A stretch of DNA of 64,000 bases from contig NC_026656.2 of assembly GCF_000004075.3 (NCBI RefSeq), positions 23,632,607 to 23,696,606 on the forward strand. The letters run 5' to 3'. Source of the DNA: Cucumis sativus (lineage: Eukaryota > Streptophyta > Magnoliopsida > Cucurbitales > Cucurbitaceae). The notes beneath the pieces were generated by a model that was not told where the DNA came from, did no database searches, and saw only the letters and a list, made by a program, of their open reading frames with translations. This document shows, one piece after another, positions 44,781-57,216 of this stretch. A program made the position numbers and the translations under genes. Positions within the stretch are counted from its first letter, which is position 1. The number at the start of each line of letters is the position of its first letter.

Positions 44781-47700
44781 ATGTGCTATGCATTTAGCAC
44801 AATTTTTTTAAGCTCGAGGTTTCCTCTACTAATGAAGCTTTTATTATTTGTCCAGAATCATCATTTTCGGTTTGGTCACAGTTGGAGTAGGACGCCTCAG
44901 AGAAGAAGGTCTTATTGTAGCATTCCTCAGGTTTGCGTCTTCCTCCTTTTCGCATTTGATTACTCTTTGGTGATCCTTGTTGAGTACAACGAATGTAGGG
45001 TAGAATTTTGGGGGGATGGTATGCTTTGCGTTGAAAATATCTGTGTGTTCCTCCTTGATCACTTAGCTAAGCTCTTGTTAGTGTATTGTATCCTTTAAGA
45101 ATGTGTAGACATTAGTTTTCTCCTTTTATTTTCATTCCGTTAACTCTAATAGAAAATGATGGTGGGTGCTCGATACTCAAACTATGGTTCTCCAACAAGA
45201 TATTTCATTTCTCTACTTCATGAACTGTGTGTTTTTGCTGCTGTTAAGAAATTGGCAATCAAATATAAATAGAAAACGTAAATAGTATAAATACTTTTTA
45301 CACGATTCGTAGAGGGAGAGAGCAATTTTTAATTGGAGAGAAAAAAAAAAAAAATTATAATTCAAGAGGCATCAGTAGAGTTAGAGATAGAAAGTTTATA
45401 TAGCACGTTCCTCTAAATTTAAATTTATAAATAACTAAAATAACATAAATTCAAAGACTCAAAGTATTCTAACAGTTGTTTTCAAAGCTCAAGATGGACA
45501 TTTATTTATTGAGAATGTCTATTTTCAGCTGAAGCTCAATTTGATAAGACTTATTTCCCCTGGTAACTCAAATCATTGTCCTAAATGTAAAGGATCTATT
45601 TGATATGTGCGTCTCTGCCAAGAAAATGTCAGATTAATGTTTTTCAAGAGTGAAACCTGATAGACCCCTAACATACATCAATATAGTAGAAGAGGGAAGA
45701 AACAGAGAGAGGCCACGGGTGGATGCACGTGCAAAGAAGAATAAGCTGAGGAGTCTGTTACTTCATAAGTCGGTTAGTATAAATAAGCTTTAGAGGTAAG
45801 GAGGGAAAGGGAGTTAGTCAGTTGTGATATTAGGCTCGTGGTCTTCCTTGAAAGATAGGATAGCAGAGAGAGAGATTGTCATTCAAATTGAGATCTTCTC
45901 AATTCGAGATTCTTGTATTTCGATTCTATATTCTAAGCAATAAACATACATTACTTAATATCAAGAGGAGTTCCATCAAAACCATCATGCTATATATATG
46001 TTAATTCTTTCATTTTTCTTGCAGGAAACGAACATTGTTGAGCCAAAGCACAATGAAGACAGGTCAAGGAAAAAACATCCCACCAAGAAAGTAATTAGAG
46101 AATCTTCAATCTCACAGGAAGGTAGTCCCCCTCCTCTAGTTAATGCATTGAAAGTTTCAGCTCAGCAAGATGCTGCTCGCTTTCACTTTCCTGGGCATAA
46201 TAGAGGGAGAGCAGGGCCACCATCATTTACTCAGCTCATTGGTCTGAAACCATTTATGCATGATTTACCCGAGCTTCCAGAGCTGGACAACCTCTTTTGT
46301 CCAGAGGGTCCAATTTTAGAAGCACAGCAGCAAGCAGCAAAACTTTTTGGAGCATCAGAAACATGGTTCCTCGTTGGAGGAACCACATGTGGAATTCAGG
46401 CTGCAATTATGGCAACTTGCTCACCAGGGGATCATATAATTCTTCCGAGAAATTCTCATGTATCCGTCATATCCGCTTTGGTGTTATCCGGTGCAATTCC
46501 AAAATACATTATGCCTGTGTATGACTCCAATTGGGACATAGCTGGTGTGGTTACTCCATCACAGGCAAGTGAGTAACACTGGTTTTCAACTCATGGGTAT
46601 AAACATGTCATGTAGTGCATTAAAATTTTCAAAAGACTATTGCTTAGTAGTTACTACTCCTTATCTTAGCTTAGCAAGACCACTCGCAATTTATAACCCT
46701 CACTACTGCAAAACAGATAACTGTTGGTTTGATATAATATTAAATGATGCACAAGTAAGCTTTATTTAGTGAAGAAAATCTTTCCTCAACTTTAAACCTT
46801 CAATCTTTATTAAGACGATTAATACATTGTTAATCTATAGTGTGAAAAATTTTATTGTATTCACAGATAGGTAGAGCAATCAAGGATTTAGAAGTTGAAG
46901 GTCAAAAAGCATCTGCAGTGTTTGTTACTTCACCCACTTATCATGGCATCTGCAGTAATCTGAGTAAGATTTCTCAGATATGTCATGTTAAGGGAATTCC
47001 CTTAATTGTTGATGAGGCTCATGGGGCACACTTCGGCTTTCAACCTCAGCTACCTCTTTCAGCACTCCAGCAAGGGGCTGACTTAGCCGCTCAATCGACT
47101 CACAAAGTTCTCTGCTCTCTTACTCAGTCATCAATGTTACACATGTCAGGGAATCTTGTAGACAGGGAAAGAGTTTGTAGATGTTTACAAACTCTTCAAA
47201 GCTCCAGTCCTAGTTATCTTCTTTTAGCTTCGTTAGATGCTGCCAGAGCTCAACTAAGTGATAATCCAGACAAGACTTTTAATAGGGCAATAGATCTTGC
47301 ATATCAAGCAAAAAGCAAGATAAACAAGATTTCAGGTATCTCAATCCTCGAGTGTCCCATGTTGTCTAACTTCCCTGCTGTTGATCCATTAAGACTCACT
47401 ATTGGTTTCCAACAACTTGGTATCTCTGGCTATGAAGCAGATGAAATACTGTACAAAAATCATAACATCGTTTGTGAACTTGTTGGGAACCAATCCATTA
47501 CATTTGTCATTAACCTAGGAACATCGGAAGATGATATCGAGAGACTGGTTTCAGGTATTGAGGATGTGAGCTCTTTCGCATCAGTTCAGAGGATTGAAGG
47601 AAGAAGCAAACTAAGTGTTTCTGCACTCTTTCCTAATGTCAAAATCAGCTTGAACCCTAGAGATGCCTTCTTTGTGAAGAAAAGGAGAGAGAACATTAAA

Positions 47701-47886
47701 GAATGTGTGGGAAAGGTGTGTGGAGAGTTAATATGTCCTTACCCTCCAGGAATACCAGTAATGATCCCAGGGGAGATTATATCTGAGGAAGTTGTTGATT
47801 ATCTGTTGCATTTAAAAGGCAAAGGTGCCTCTATTAGTGGTGCATCTGATCCTAAATTATCTTCGCTACTTGTATGCAATGTGTAA
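44781..47886 (+). CDS. Orn/Lys/Arg decarboxylase-like protein (fold I, PLP), 3 exons
   Basis: Exons 44781-44930, 46025-46564 and 46867-47886 give 569 aa. The first ~50 residues are rich in Ser, Arg, Phe and hydrophobics with few acidic residues (MCYAFSTIFLSSRFPLL...SWSRTPQRRR), suggesting a chloroplast or mitochondrial presequence. The body is a bacterial-type (SpeA/CadA, aspartate-aminotransferase fold) decarboxylase: FHFPGHNRGRAG (103-114), PEGPILEAQ, FLVGGTTCGIQAA, the PLP aspartate in VDEAHGAHFGF (D279, with H282), and SAQSTHK-type Schiff-base lysine (STHK, K310). A C-terminal domain ends ...YPPGIPVMIPGE. The family decarboxylates basic amino acids to polyamines or cadaverine; the substrate here is not evident. 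It is distinct from the fold III plant ODC/ADC. Intron 1 carries a solo LTR; intron 2 has a GC donor. Exon 1 is the least certain part. Confidence 0.87.
45658..45978 (+). mobile_element. Solo LTR (321 bp) in intron 1 of the decarboxylase gene
   Basis: Ends are TGATAG...TTCCATCA (TGAT/ATCA inverted ends). Exact 5-bp target duplications AAACC flank it at 45,653-45,657 and 45,979-45,983. Inside, in the sense orientation of the host gene, are a TATA box (tataaataag, 45,778-45,787) and a poly(A) signal (aataaa, 45,939-45,944) in LTR order. No internal retroelement sequence is present. Confidence 0.88.
46565..46866 (+). other. GC-AG intron (decarboxylase intron 2)
   Basis: The exon ends ...CCATCACAG followed by GCAAGTGAG, and the next exon starts after ...TATTCACAG. 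The family sequence runs VTPSQ|IGRAIKDLE across this junction, in phase 0. Using the nearby GT (GCAA|GTGAGT) would put a stop right after the junction, so the non-canonical GC donor is required. The donor AG|GCAAGT is the classic GC-AG consensus. Confidence 0.85.
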
Positions 47887-50098
47887 GAGACTGCAAAACG
47901 ATTTGTTGAGCCTCTGCTTGAATTGATTTCGATGATGGTTTGAGTAATTTGTAGCTGAAGGATATAAACAATGCGATGTGAAGATTGATGAAGAAAAATT
48001 GTGACGAGAATAAATCTTGTGGGAGTGAAGTCGGACTCTTATTATTAGTGTTGACATTTGGAGCTGTTCCAAGATTGATTATTGTTTGCAATGCCCATGT
48101 TTTCATCAAGTGACTGCAAACCTTACCTTTTAGATGCTGTAAGTAATCCAATTACTGTATAGTTGGATATATTATTAACTATGAACTTTTGTTAACAGTA
48201 ACTTCAGCTGTTCCATTTTTGTAACCAAAAAGGCCAACATGAGTTATAACAGTAAACTATAGTTTCTTTTTTTCTTTCTTTTTTTACAAACAAGCAACTA
48301 AAGGCCAACGTGAGTTATGACTTAACAACATATAACCATCCCATTTAAGTGGATGAAAGTTTGGAATGGCAACATCCATAAATAAGGACATAAGAAAACC
48401 ACATATCCCTCAATATATGTTTCAAAGTAAATTTAACCATATGAAAATCACCCTCAAAAGGTGCTATAAAATCATTTCAAAATATCAGCTGATAGGTGAT
48501 TTTTGTCTAAACCATGGATCGAAAATTATTTCAAAAATAGTTATTTAATTTTTTTTTCTTTTGTAAAATATTGTTGGTTAACTATTTTGTAAAATTATTT
48601 TTTAAATTCTAAATATTGAAACATGCAAAATTGTTAACAAATAAGCAATTATATATGTTTTGAATTTTCTTTCCATTTCTATTTTACATTCATTCTACTC
48701 ATGCACATAAGAATTTAACAGTGAAATAAATAAAAATAGATATTTATCACAGTAATTTAGTCAAAACAATTATTTCTCAAATAGAAAATAGTAATTATAT
48801 TTTAACATTTTGAAAATCAATTTCAAATATTTGAAATTCACGTTTTTAGAAGTGATTACTGAAGGAGGGAGTGTTTACACCATAATTTATCCATAGCTAA
48901 GGCTTCAAAGCTTTCCCCACCAACTGATAACCTAACTCACAGGATACCATTTCTAAATAACCAACGCAAACAAACGACAGAAGCCTACCATTAACCAAAA
49001 TAAACCATGGGAATAACCACCAAATTTCTGGGAATAACGTCAAGTATCTACAAAATTCTGGTCACTGTGTTGAGATTGATGACTCGAGCTTAGAACAAAC
49101 TACCAGAAAAAATAAGCTTGGAGGAAAGCCAAAGTAAGCCCACATTAGCATTCCCCAGTAGGACAGCAAACAAACCAACATCAGGTACACCCAAAGTCCA
49201 GAGGAAATGTAGGTAAAAACGAAATCTTAGTCTAGAATCAACAAAAATTATGCTCAATCTTTTCGAGGGAAAGAAAGCAAGCTTTACAGAATTAGTAACT
49301 ATACTCAGAATTCAAACGAGAGAAAGATTTTGAGTAAAGAGGATGGATGAGACAGTAGAAGGCATTTATATGGGCTTCATCACAACTCAAAGAGGTGACA
49401 GGATAATTCCCAGTGAACAAAGACGGTATGTATGTTTGGTAGTGATTTTCAAAATCAATTTGGGGGTGATTTCCAGAATCACTTTAAACGTGCCATAAGA
49501 CCCCTTAGGTTAGAAACAACCTGAACCTGTTAAACATTATAGCAGGAACCTACAGAAACAACTAACTCATAGACTAGATAGCATGATATACTAAGAACAT
49601 GATACTCAGCCATTGCAATTTATTATCACAATTTAAAGCCAAGATTTAAATAATAGAACATAACGAAAGATAATAGAATCAAGTCATACAATGGTGACTA
49701 AATCCTTGATCAATTCCTATTAACTTGAAAGAAGAGGAAGGAAAAACAGGCATTACAAAATGGGGCTTTTCATAGTACAACCCATATCAGTCTTGAGGGA
49801 TCACGGATCAGATAGCGGAAATAAACCCTAAAACCGTTCAATTATTTGAATAAACAGACAATACTCAGAAAAAACGAAGCGTACCAAGATTCATACCGGT
49901 GAAGTAAATCAGATATTTGAGAAGAAATAAAAAAGAAAAAATAGATCAAAACTTTCACCTCAAACTATTACATGTCTTCTGTAGTTCAAGCATGTGAACA
50001 TTATACCCAAACTTACCTAAAATTTATACGCTAACTAGCCCCCAACAAAAACATCCATATAAAACAAACCCGATCCATGATGGAAGAAAGTAATCAAA
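47887..50098. other. Spacer between the decarboxylase and TOM7 genes
   Basis: It holds the 3' untranslated regions of two convergent genes (decarboxylase on +, TOM7 on -). A gtgatttt/aaaatcac-type partial palindrome lies near 49,440-49,490. No further gene was seen; the open frames at 47,852-48,151 (-) are shadows of the 3' flank. Confidence 0.4.
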
Positions 50099-50320
50099 TC
50101 AAACGGGGCTGAGGAGTTGGGAGAGCTGAGGTTTAGGCTCGGAGTTCATGCCGATGATGATGACCAGAGGAATAAAGCCGTAGTGGGTGACGACCTTAGC
50201 TTTCTTTACGGCCCATGTAGTCCACTCCTTGAAGGCTTGAGTAGCGGATTTCTCCTCAGATGACTTAGATGAAGACTTGGAGCTTTTACCCTTGCTCCTA
50301 AGAGAAACCTTCGACGCCAT
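50099..50320 (-). CDS. TOM7: Mitochondrial import receptor subunit TOM7
   Basis: An intronless 73-codon gene. A basic, Ser/Lys-rich cytosolic head ([19 protein letters not shown]) is followed by [19 protein letters not shown], then one membrane helix, [10 protein letters not shown], and the plant TOM7 tail NSEPKPQ...QLLSPV. This matches plant TOM7-1 in length and in all conserved stretches. TOM7 is a small tail-anchored subunit of the TOM complex in the outer mitochondrial membrane, modulating assembly and stability of the pore. The ATG at 50318-50320 is the first in frame with this head. Upstream, about 85-90 bp before the ATG, is an AAACCCTAA telo-box (50,403-50,411, + strand), common in promoters of plant translation and mitochondrial biogenesis genes. 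Confidence 0.95.
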   Translation of the reverse strand: MASKVSLRSKGKSSKSSSKSSEEKSATQAFKEWTTWAVKKAKVVTHYGFIPLVIIIGMNSEPKPQLSQLLSPV

Positions 50321-50402
50321 TGATGGGAGAATTTGATCTCTGCAAAATGCTGGAACCTTCCTCTTGTTCTGGTTGATTTGAGCGAATGAATGTATTCCCT
50401 AT

Positions 50403-50411
50403 AAACCCTAA
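50403..50411. promoter_or_regulatory. Telo-box (AAACCCTAA) upstream of TOM7
   Basis: AAACCCTAA lies ~85 bp before the TOM7 start codon. Telo-boxes near transcription starts mark co-regulated genes for ribosome and mitochondrial biogenesis in plants. Motif presence is seen; function is inferred. Confidence 0.45.
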
Positions 50412-50499
50412 TACACCACACACGTGGACCGGTTGCCTTGTGAGTTCTTAACTGGCTATTCCCGGTTAACCGTGCCACCACACTCCCTAATTATTCGCA

Positions 50500-53260
50500 G
50501 TTAATCAGTATTACTAAAATGGTTTTACAATACAATCTTAAGTTTTAAACAAACGAACAAAAAACTCTTTTTCTTGAGCAATTTTTTAATGGAAAAACAA
50601 ATTCTAATCAATACTAAACTTATTTTTTGTTTTGGTATCAAAAATAGTGGATAACCGGTACAAATACAAGTTTGACGCTTCTTTATTTAAGATAAATAGT
50701 AAAAAAACGATCGAAAAAAAAGCATAAAAATACATTTAAACTTTTAGTAATTGGGATGCGTTGGTTCCTTGATATTATGATCTCGGGGTATCTCTTTGTA
50801 GAATTTTGTTAAATCAAGGAATATTCATATCAATGCCAAAATGAGGTATACTATCAACGCTTGTTCTAAAAAAACGGGGTGGAGAGATGTCGAACAAGTT
50901 CGACACACAACAAAGAACCAAAAAGCGTTCAAAGCTTATTACTAACACCGCATCATTTCAAAGCGTTGAGGCATGAGGCGTTGCATGACTTCTAAAACAC
51001 AAAAAGACCCACACACCGTTAAAGTAGACACCGACAAACACATAACATGCATAGTAGACATCCAGTGTTGGAAGACTATAAATACATTAAAAAAACAACG
51101 AAAAGAAGGATGGAGAGCAAAAAATGGTGCCTAGATTCTCATATAATTTCATAATTCCATCCTTGACCAAGTTCAGAGCTTTATCAACCAAAGATCGTTT
51201 TTGTAAACCAAGTCGTAGTTCTTCTCTGTTTTATTTACATTTCCATCCATTGTTCATATCACTTGTATTAGATATATTAGATTATTAGAGATAGTAATGA
51301 TTTCATTAATCAATATATGCAATTCATTTTTCCATATGTCTATGTCTTTTCATTTTTAGTAGTTACATGAGTAGCTAACTTTTCTATGGGAAGAAAGGAT
51401 AGATTAAATTGGCTAAAGATGTAATTATTTTGTTTGACTTGCGGTGAAGCTACGCTTAACACATCAAAATATTAAGTTAGGTGATGGTAGTTAACTGTTC
51501 GAAAGAATAAAGTGACATAAAGGCCAATTGAAGATGGAAACCAACTTAGAAATAAGAGCAAACTTATTGCATTTGGTGCATCATTTGCATCTAGAAATAG
51601 AGTATTTGTGGCATGAGGCACCAAAAGGATTTATGTCTTTAAAAAGTATTAGAACACATAAGTAATGTCTAGTTTCATTAAAGATCGAAGAAACCCCTCA
51701 ATCCCATTCAATAGGACCTAATCTAGTTTACACTTCAAATAGCATGAGAGCAAAGTTTAGCCTTACACTTCACTAGCAAAATTTTTCCACTCACCCATCC
51801 TCAACTTATTATCTTTAACACCAAGATCTTAGCATGAGAGCAAAGTTTAACCTTGCTGTTTATTAGCAAATTTTTTCCTGTGTTCTACCCTGAATTCACT
51901 AGGACCTAATCTAGTTTACACTCCTATTATATTAGAAAAGTTTGTATTGCTAATCACATCAAAGTAGACCATCATATTCACTCACCTCGTACATCACATC
52001 TTAGCGCGAACACAAGACAACAATAGTCATTTGGATTCATATATATTTTTTTTATATCGTGGATGTACGGATCAACTTACGAACGGATCAACTTACGAAC
52101 ACCTTAACTAATCTCACAAGATAACCCGCCTAACCCTACAATATTTGGGTGTCAGGTAGGCTATGGATTGGATTTTGATTTTAAGTTTAGCTATCCCACC
52201 CTTCACTCTTGTATAGAAAAAGGATACTTTGTTAGTTCATTGTACAAGTAATTTTAAATTTAAATTCTATATTTTGTAGGTTGGTAATCATTCTCCTCTT
52301 AGTTATACAAATTTAATTTTAGTTGTACACATACTTCTACTTGCATTTTTCATGAGATGGACTAAGTTAGCTTAAACTTTTAAGTTGAATTGAAATAAAA
52401 TTTTATTTTTGAGTCAAGATTTTGGTTGCGTCAATCCAAAATGAGATACATAACCTACGTTTTCTACGACTTACCTATTGACTTTCTTCCTTCATTTTTT
52501 TTTCTTTTTTTTTTTGTAATTTTGAGTTTTCTTTTAAACGGTAAAAACCAGAATATAAAAATTCAAATTGGACAATTGATTTTCTTTAAAAAATTTCTAG
52601 CACTTTCCCAGGCAAGAAGCTATGAAAAAAAAAAATAGCTGAAAATTTTCACCATGGAATTTCTCACTGTCTTGTTAAATTAACATATTTGCAATGAACT
52701 TGTCATTAGAAAGAAAAAATAATGGTTTCCACTAATTACTTGTACAATCAACTTGTCATTAGAATTTGTATGCATTAATCTTATACAATCAACTAAAACA
52801 ACTAAAGAACTTCCATTAATTTGGTACAACTCACTTCTTTTCTAATGATACAATCTTTTTTACATCTGCTCGTAAACATTGAAAATTAAAGCAGACCTTT
52901 TTCCTCGGAATATGTGAAAAATTCCATAACTTATAAAATGGTTGATAGAATTCTCTCCCAAATGGAGCAAAATTTTTAAATATGTAGCATATGAGAAAGG
53001 TGGGGATAGCTCACAGCAAATATTTTGACAGTTCTTCACATATGTGTTCTGTGCAGTTAACTCCAGACTTTGGCACACTAGACATGAAGAAGCTGTGAAT
53101 TTCCATGAAAGCAGTACAACTACGAGCCCCCTTCAATCGACCAATTCGAAAAGATTCAAAGGAACAAGAATAGAATCAGAAGCAAGAGCCATACACAGAG
53201 CCACTCGTGTTGTATAATATTTCGCCGAGTAAGGTGTACAAGTATTGCAAACTTCTAAAT
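50500..53260. other. Intergenic region between TOM7 and the TTC27-like gene
   Basis: No gene supported. A segment starting agcatgagagcaaagttta occurs at 51,741 and 51,831 (period 90 bp) and gacctaatctagtttacact at ~51,716 and ~51,902, an old local duplication. A 16-bp tandem (acggatcaacttacga) lies near 52,068-52,099. The end nearest 53,260 should contain the 3' untranslated region of the TTC27-like gene. Confidence 0.35.
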
Positions 53261-53266
53261 AAGATC

Positions 53267-56200
53267 TCAAGGGAGCATAGAGCTAGATTCCAATCTTGTC
53301 TTCACTTCATCCAAGCAATCTTCAAGATCCCTATATTCTTTGGTGTCTGAGAAGTTTACACCCTGGTAATGAAGTATTGTAAGTTACCTAGTTGATCTCT
53401 ATAGGACTAAACAATGAGAAATGGCACTATGTTCAGACATTCAATCTAGTATTTTCTGCAACCATCAATGGAAAAGGTAAGGCGTATTAAACAAAACTAT
53501 CTTGCCTGTTTTACTGTGTTCTTGAGGTGCATCTCAGCTGCATACAGTTCTCGCTGACTATTTGCAGTCGATGATATATGCATGTAGACCCTGCTTAGTT
53601 CCAATGAAGCTTGTGCAAACTTTAGGAACTTCTCCCTATCTTTCCAAAGATCTGAACCCTGAAAAAGTCAAGTATGATTAGTTAATCCCAACAATAATTT
53701 CTTGAAATATTTTTTTGGTAACACACCAAATATAAGAACACTTCAACCCAATATCAAAATTTAGAGGGCTAGTATAAGACACAAATGCACCAATGAAGCA
53801 TGAAAGGAGTTCAAGGGCTCAGTATTTCTAAAGAAAATTTTCTTAGTTGTAGATTAGATCTGGCATCGCATTGGGGAAGTGAATTTCAAACCAGCGATAT
53901 AATGAGTCCAAGACCTGAGACACACTACAGATTAAAGGAGATGAACTGTCTTGCACATCCTTATATAAGTAGATTCTTCTGTTCCAAAAGAGATATACTC
54001 CTAAGAATTCAAAATAACACAGCAATTGTCTTCGTACTTTGTATAGGTATGATGAAGGGATGGAGACTGTGGTAATTCACAAAACATGGTACAAATGTGT
54101 GATAATGCACAAAACATGTTACTTCAAGTCATAAGTAAATGCCAAAACAGCCAAGGGGAAAAAAAATGGTCACAGAATATGGGGGGAGAGACATTAAAAT
54201 GTCTTTGGTCTATAAGCAACCAAAATTTGGAATCAACGCCTACTCTCCATAGTTGAAAAGGGTATATGAGATCAATTACTAAATAGTCGTATATTAGTTC
54301 ATGAGACAATCAAGAGTTGGTACATCTATCCATTTAAAAAGACAATAGCCATAGAAAATTTCAAGCTTTACACTCTATACCTGATATGATCTAACTTGCT
54401 TCAGAAGAGCCTCAGAGCACATGGTGAAGTCTCCTTTAATTTTGTGCCACCTTGCATATATGCCCCATATGTCTGCTCCAGTCCCACCTCGAACAATCTT
54501 AACAAGAAAAAGAAAGCACAAACAAATAATGATTACATACCTCAATTGTCGTCCCATTGTAAGAATAGAATTTGAAAACAAAATGAAATTCAAACATAAA
54601 ACTGATCAGTTATGAATTTTCTTAAAAGAAACGGGTTATAAGCTAATCTTTATTTCACACACTTGAACTATTTTTATTGGATAACCACCCGACCCCACTA
54701 AATTTAATTGTCAAGAAAAGTCATAGGATTTATGTCCTCAAAACTCCTATCCTTTGTGCAGTTGTAACCAGGTATCAAAGTGGATACCCAACTTGCATTT
54801 ATGGAAAGAATTAACCACTCATCATATCCGGTTATAACTGCATCAAGGATTAGGCTGTTATTAACCAAGGTAGTATGGGATGACTTTGTCCCATATTGGT
54901 TAGAATGGGATGACCAATGTGGTACTTAAGTGGCTTGGCTCTCCTACTCCAATAATTGGCTTTTCGGGTGTAGTTCTCCAAGGTGCTTAAGTACCTGACA
55001 CAAGCATTTTAAGAATTATCCTTTGTCTACAGTTCTTTTGAACTAGAACCATTTCTTGTAACTATGTAGTTGGTTAGTTTCTGTTCTTTTGTCTCTTGGC
55101 TCATTTTTATAGAATTTAAGTTGTCAAGAAAAGCCATAGGAATTTTATAGGACCTTGCTTAGTGTTTTCCTTTCTGCACGGCGTTTGTTCCTTTTTCATG
55201 GTGTAATGAGAGCTAGTCTTCTCATAGAAATATAATTTAAAATATAATAATATAATAATAATCTAAAAAAGAGAAAAAATAAACGTACTAGAAAGTCCCT
55301 TTCTCACCCTTCTTTTGGGCTCCAATTCTATGGGGTTTTTTTTTTCCTTACTAGCCCCATAGAACTTAACTCACCAATTAATCCAACAGTTGAAACTTAT
55401 GGGTGCAGACAAATTTAATTACATATATTATCTAGGACTACATAGGAGAATCTCAAAATCAAACTTTGTAGGATTTCAACAATCAAATCAACAGTAAAAA
55501 AAGGAAGCTAGCACTGAAAACAAAATTCAGCCGTCTAAAACACAAGAAGAGTGGAAAGGCCTCTATACAAATGCATGTATATTGTCAATCAGTTTTGGGA
55601 TGGAATTCTATGTTAGCTAATATGGCATCAGAGCCCACAAGACATTTAGTCGAACAAAAATTCAAATTTGATCTAAGAATGGCAAACCTAAAGATAACAT
55701 CAAATATGAGGGACTGCATATGCCAATCTGCAACAGTAACAAAATCAAAGACTTCATTACCCTATTCTTTTCCTTACAGCTTAGATCACCCAGTATCAAA
55801 GTCCATCTTTTCAGCATAATCTAATACACTTCCCACTTGCAAAATGAGGACGAGAAGGATAATATACTTTTTAAAATAAATAAGCTAAAGAACTCGGCAC
55901 ACTAGAATCTAATACCAAATTTTTTATGTATACCTGATGCAGAACTTTTCCAATTAACTCCACCATATGATCAGTTTCCCTATTTTTTTCAACCACCAAG
56001 TCTGCTTCATGATGATGTGATTCAGAATGGCTATTTGAAGCTCTCCTTTCTACCTCCTGCATGATTCTCTCCAGCAATTCGGCATCAACTCTTTTATTAT
56101 TAGTCATATCTGTTACCTGTTGTACCGCTTCTAATGCCTTGAAATATATAAACCAAAAAAAAAACTATGAATTAATTCATGCAGAATGTGGCTTGTCAAG

Positions 56201-57184
56201 CTAAATGGCTTAAAAATTCCCCATTCGACAATCTGCGATTTGGGGAGAGATTGATTTCTCTAGTGTGCTAGTGTTTGTGCAATTTTACGGGTGTTGGATG
56301 AAAGGTAGGGTGTTTAGGAGGGTGGAGAGGGTGAGTGGAGATTCATGACCCTTTGGGTTTGAACAAATTAGTTCTTGGGTTCATTGGCTTGATGATGAAT
56401 ATTTGATACGTTTTATTTTGAATGTTTCAAGATGTTTGTTGGATAATTTGTTTTCGTAAACCTATTAATGGAAAAAAAATTAAATTATGAAAGATGTTTG
56501 AGTTGGTAAAAAGCCACTCAAATAGTATTAAAAAATGCACGAAGTGTAACCCTTTGGGATTAAGTGCAATTTGCTAAACAAGAAAAATAAGATCTTTAGC
56601 TGCATAATATCAAAAAAAAAAAAAAAAAATTAATTAATGTTCGGAAGAAAAAATAAAGGCTTTAGAGAAAGTCGGGTTACAAGTAACTTCTATCAGAACA
56701 GGGATATTCTTTTTCCTTATAGACCTGAAAAATCTCTAGGTTCTTGCTAAGTTCCTTGCATTAGGACTTACTGTCGTTATCACATTTGATAGCAAGAGAA
56801 CAATAGGTATCCAGATGGCCCCAAAGGATATCTATTTTCCTTTTTATATAATAAACTCAAAAACCCTAAAGGATATAAAACTTATTGGTGTAAACCAAGA
56901 GTCCAAATTTTTAACAAAATGATTTTCTCCCAAAATGAGACAAGTGTTGTATTAATAGGAAAATATGAGTACAAGGTCTTGAGGAATTCTCAAACCTAGC
57001 CTTCGAACTAAGTTTCTTAACTAACCCTCTTTCTAATACAAATAACTCTCTTTCTATTACAAATAATACTCTTTCTTACTCCCGGGTACACCACTTATGA
57101 CAGCCTGAGGTTTTATCTAAAGCTTTTCCTATACTATACATTAAAAATTTCAACCAGAAAAAAAGAGAAGAAGAAGAAGAAGAA

Positions 57185-57216
<32 letters not shown>

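Noticed and set aside
46565..46572. Canonical GT donor four bases after the GC donor in the decarboxylase
   Set aside because: Joining from it to the exon at 46,867 meets a stop codon at once.
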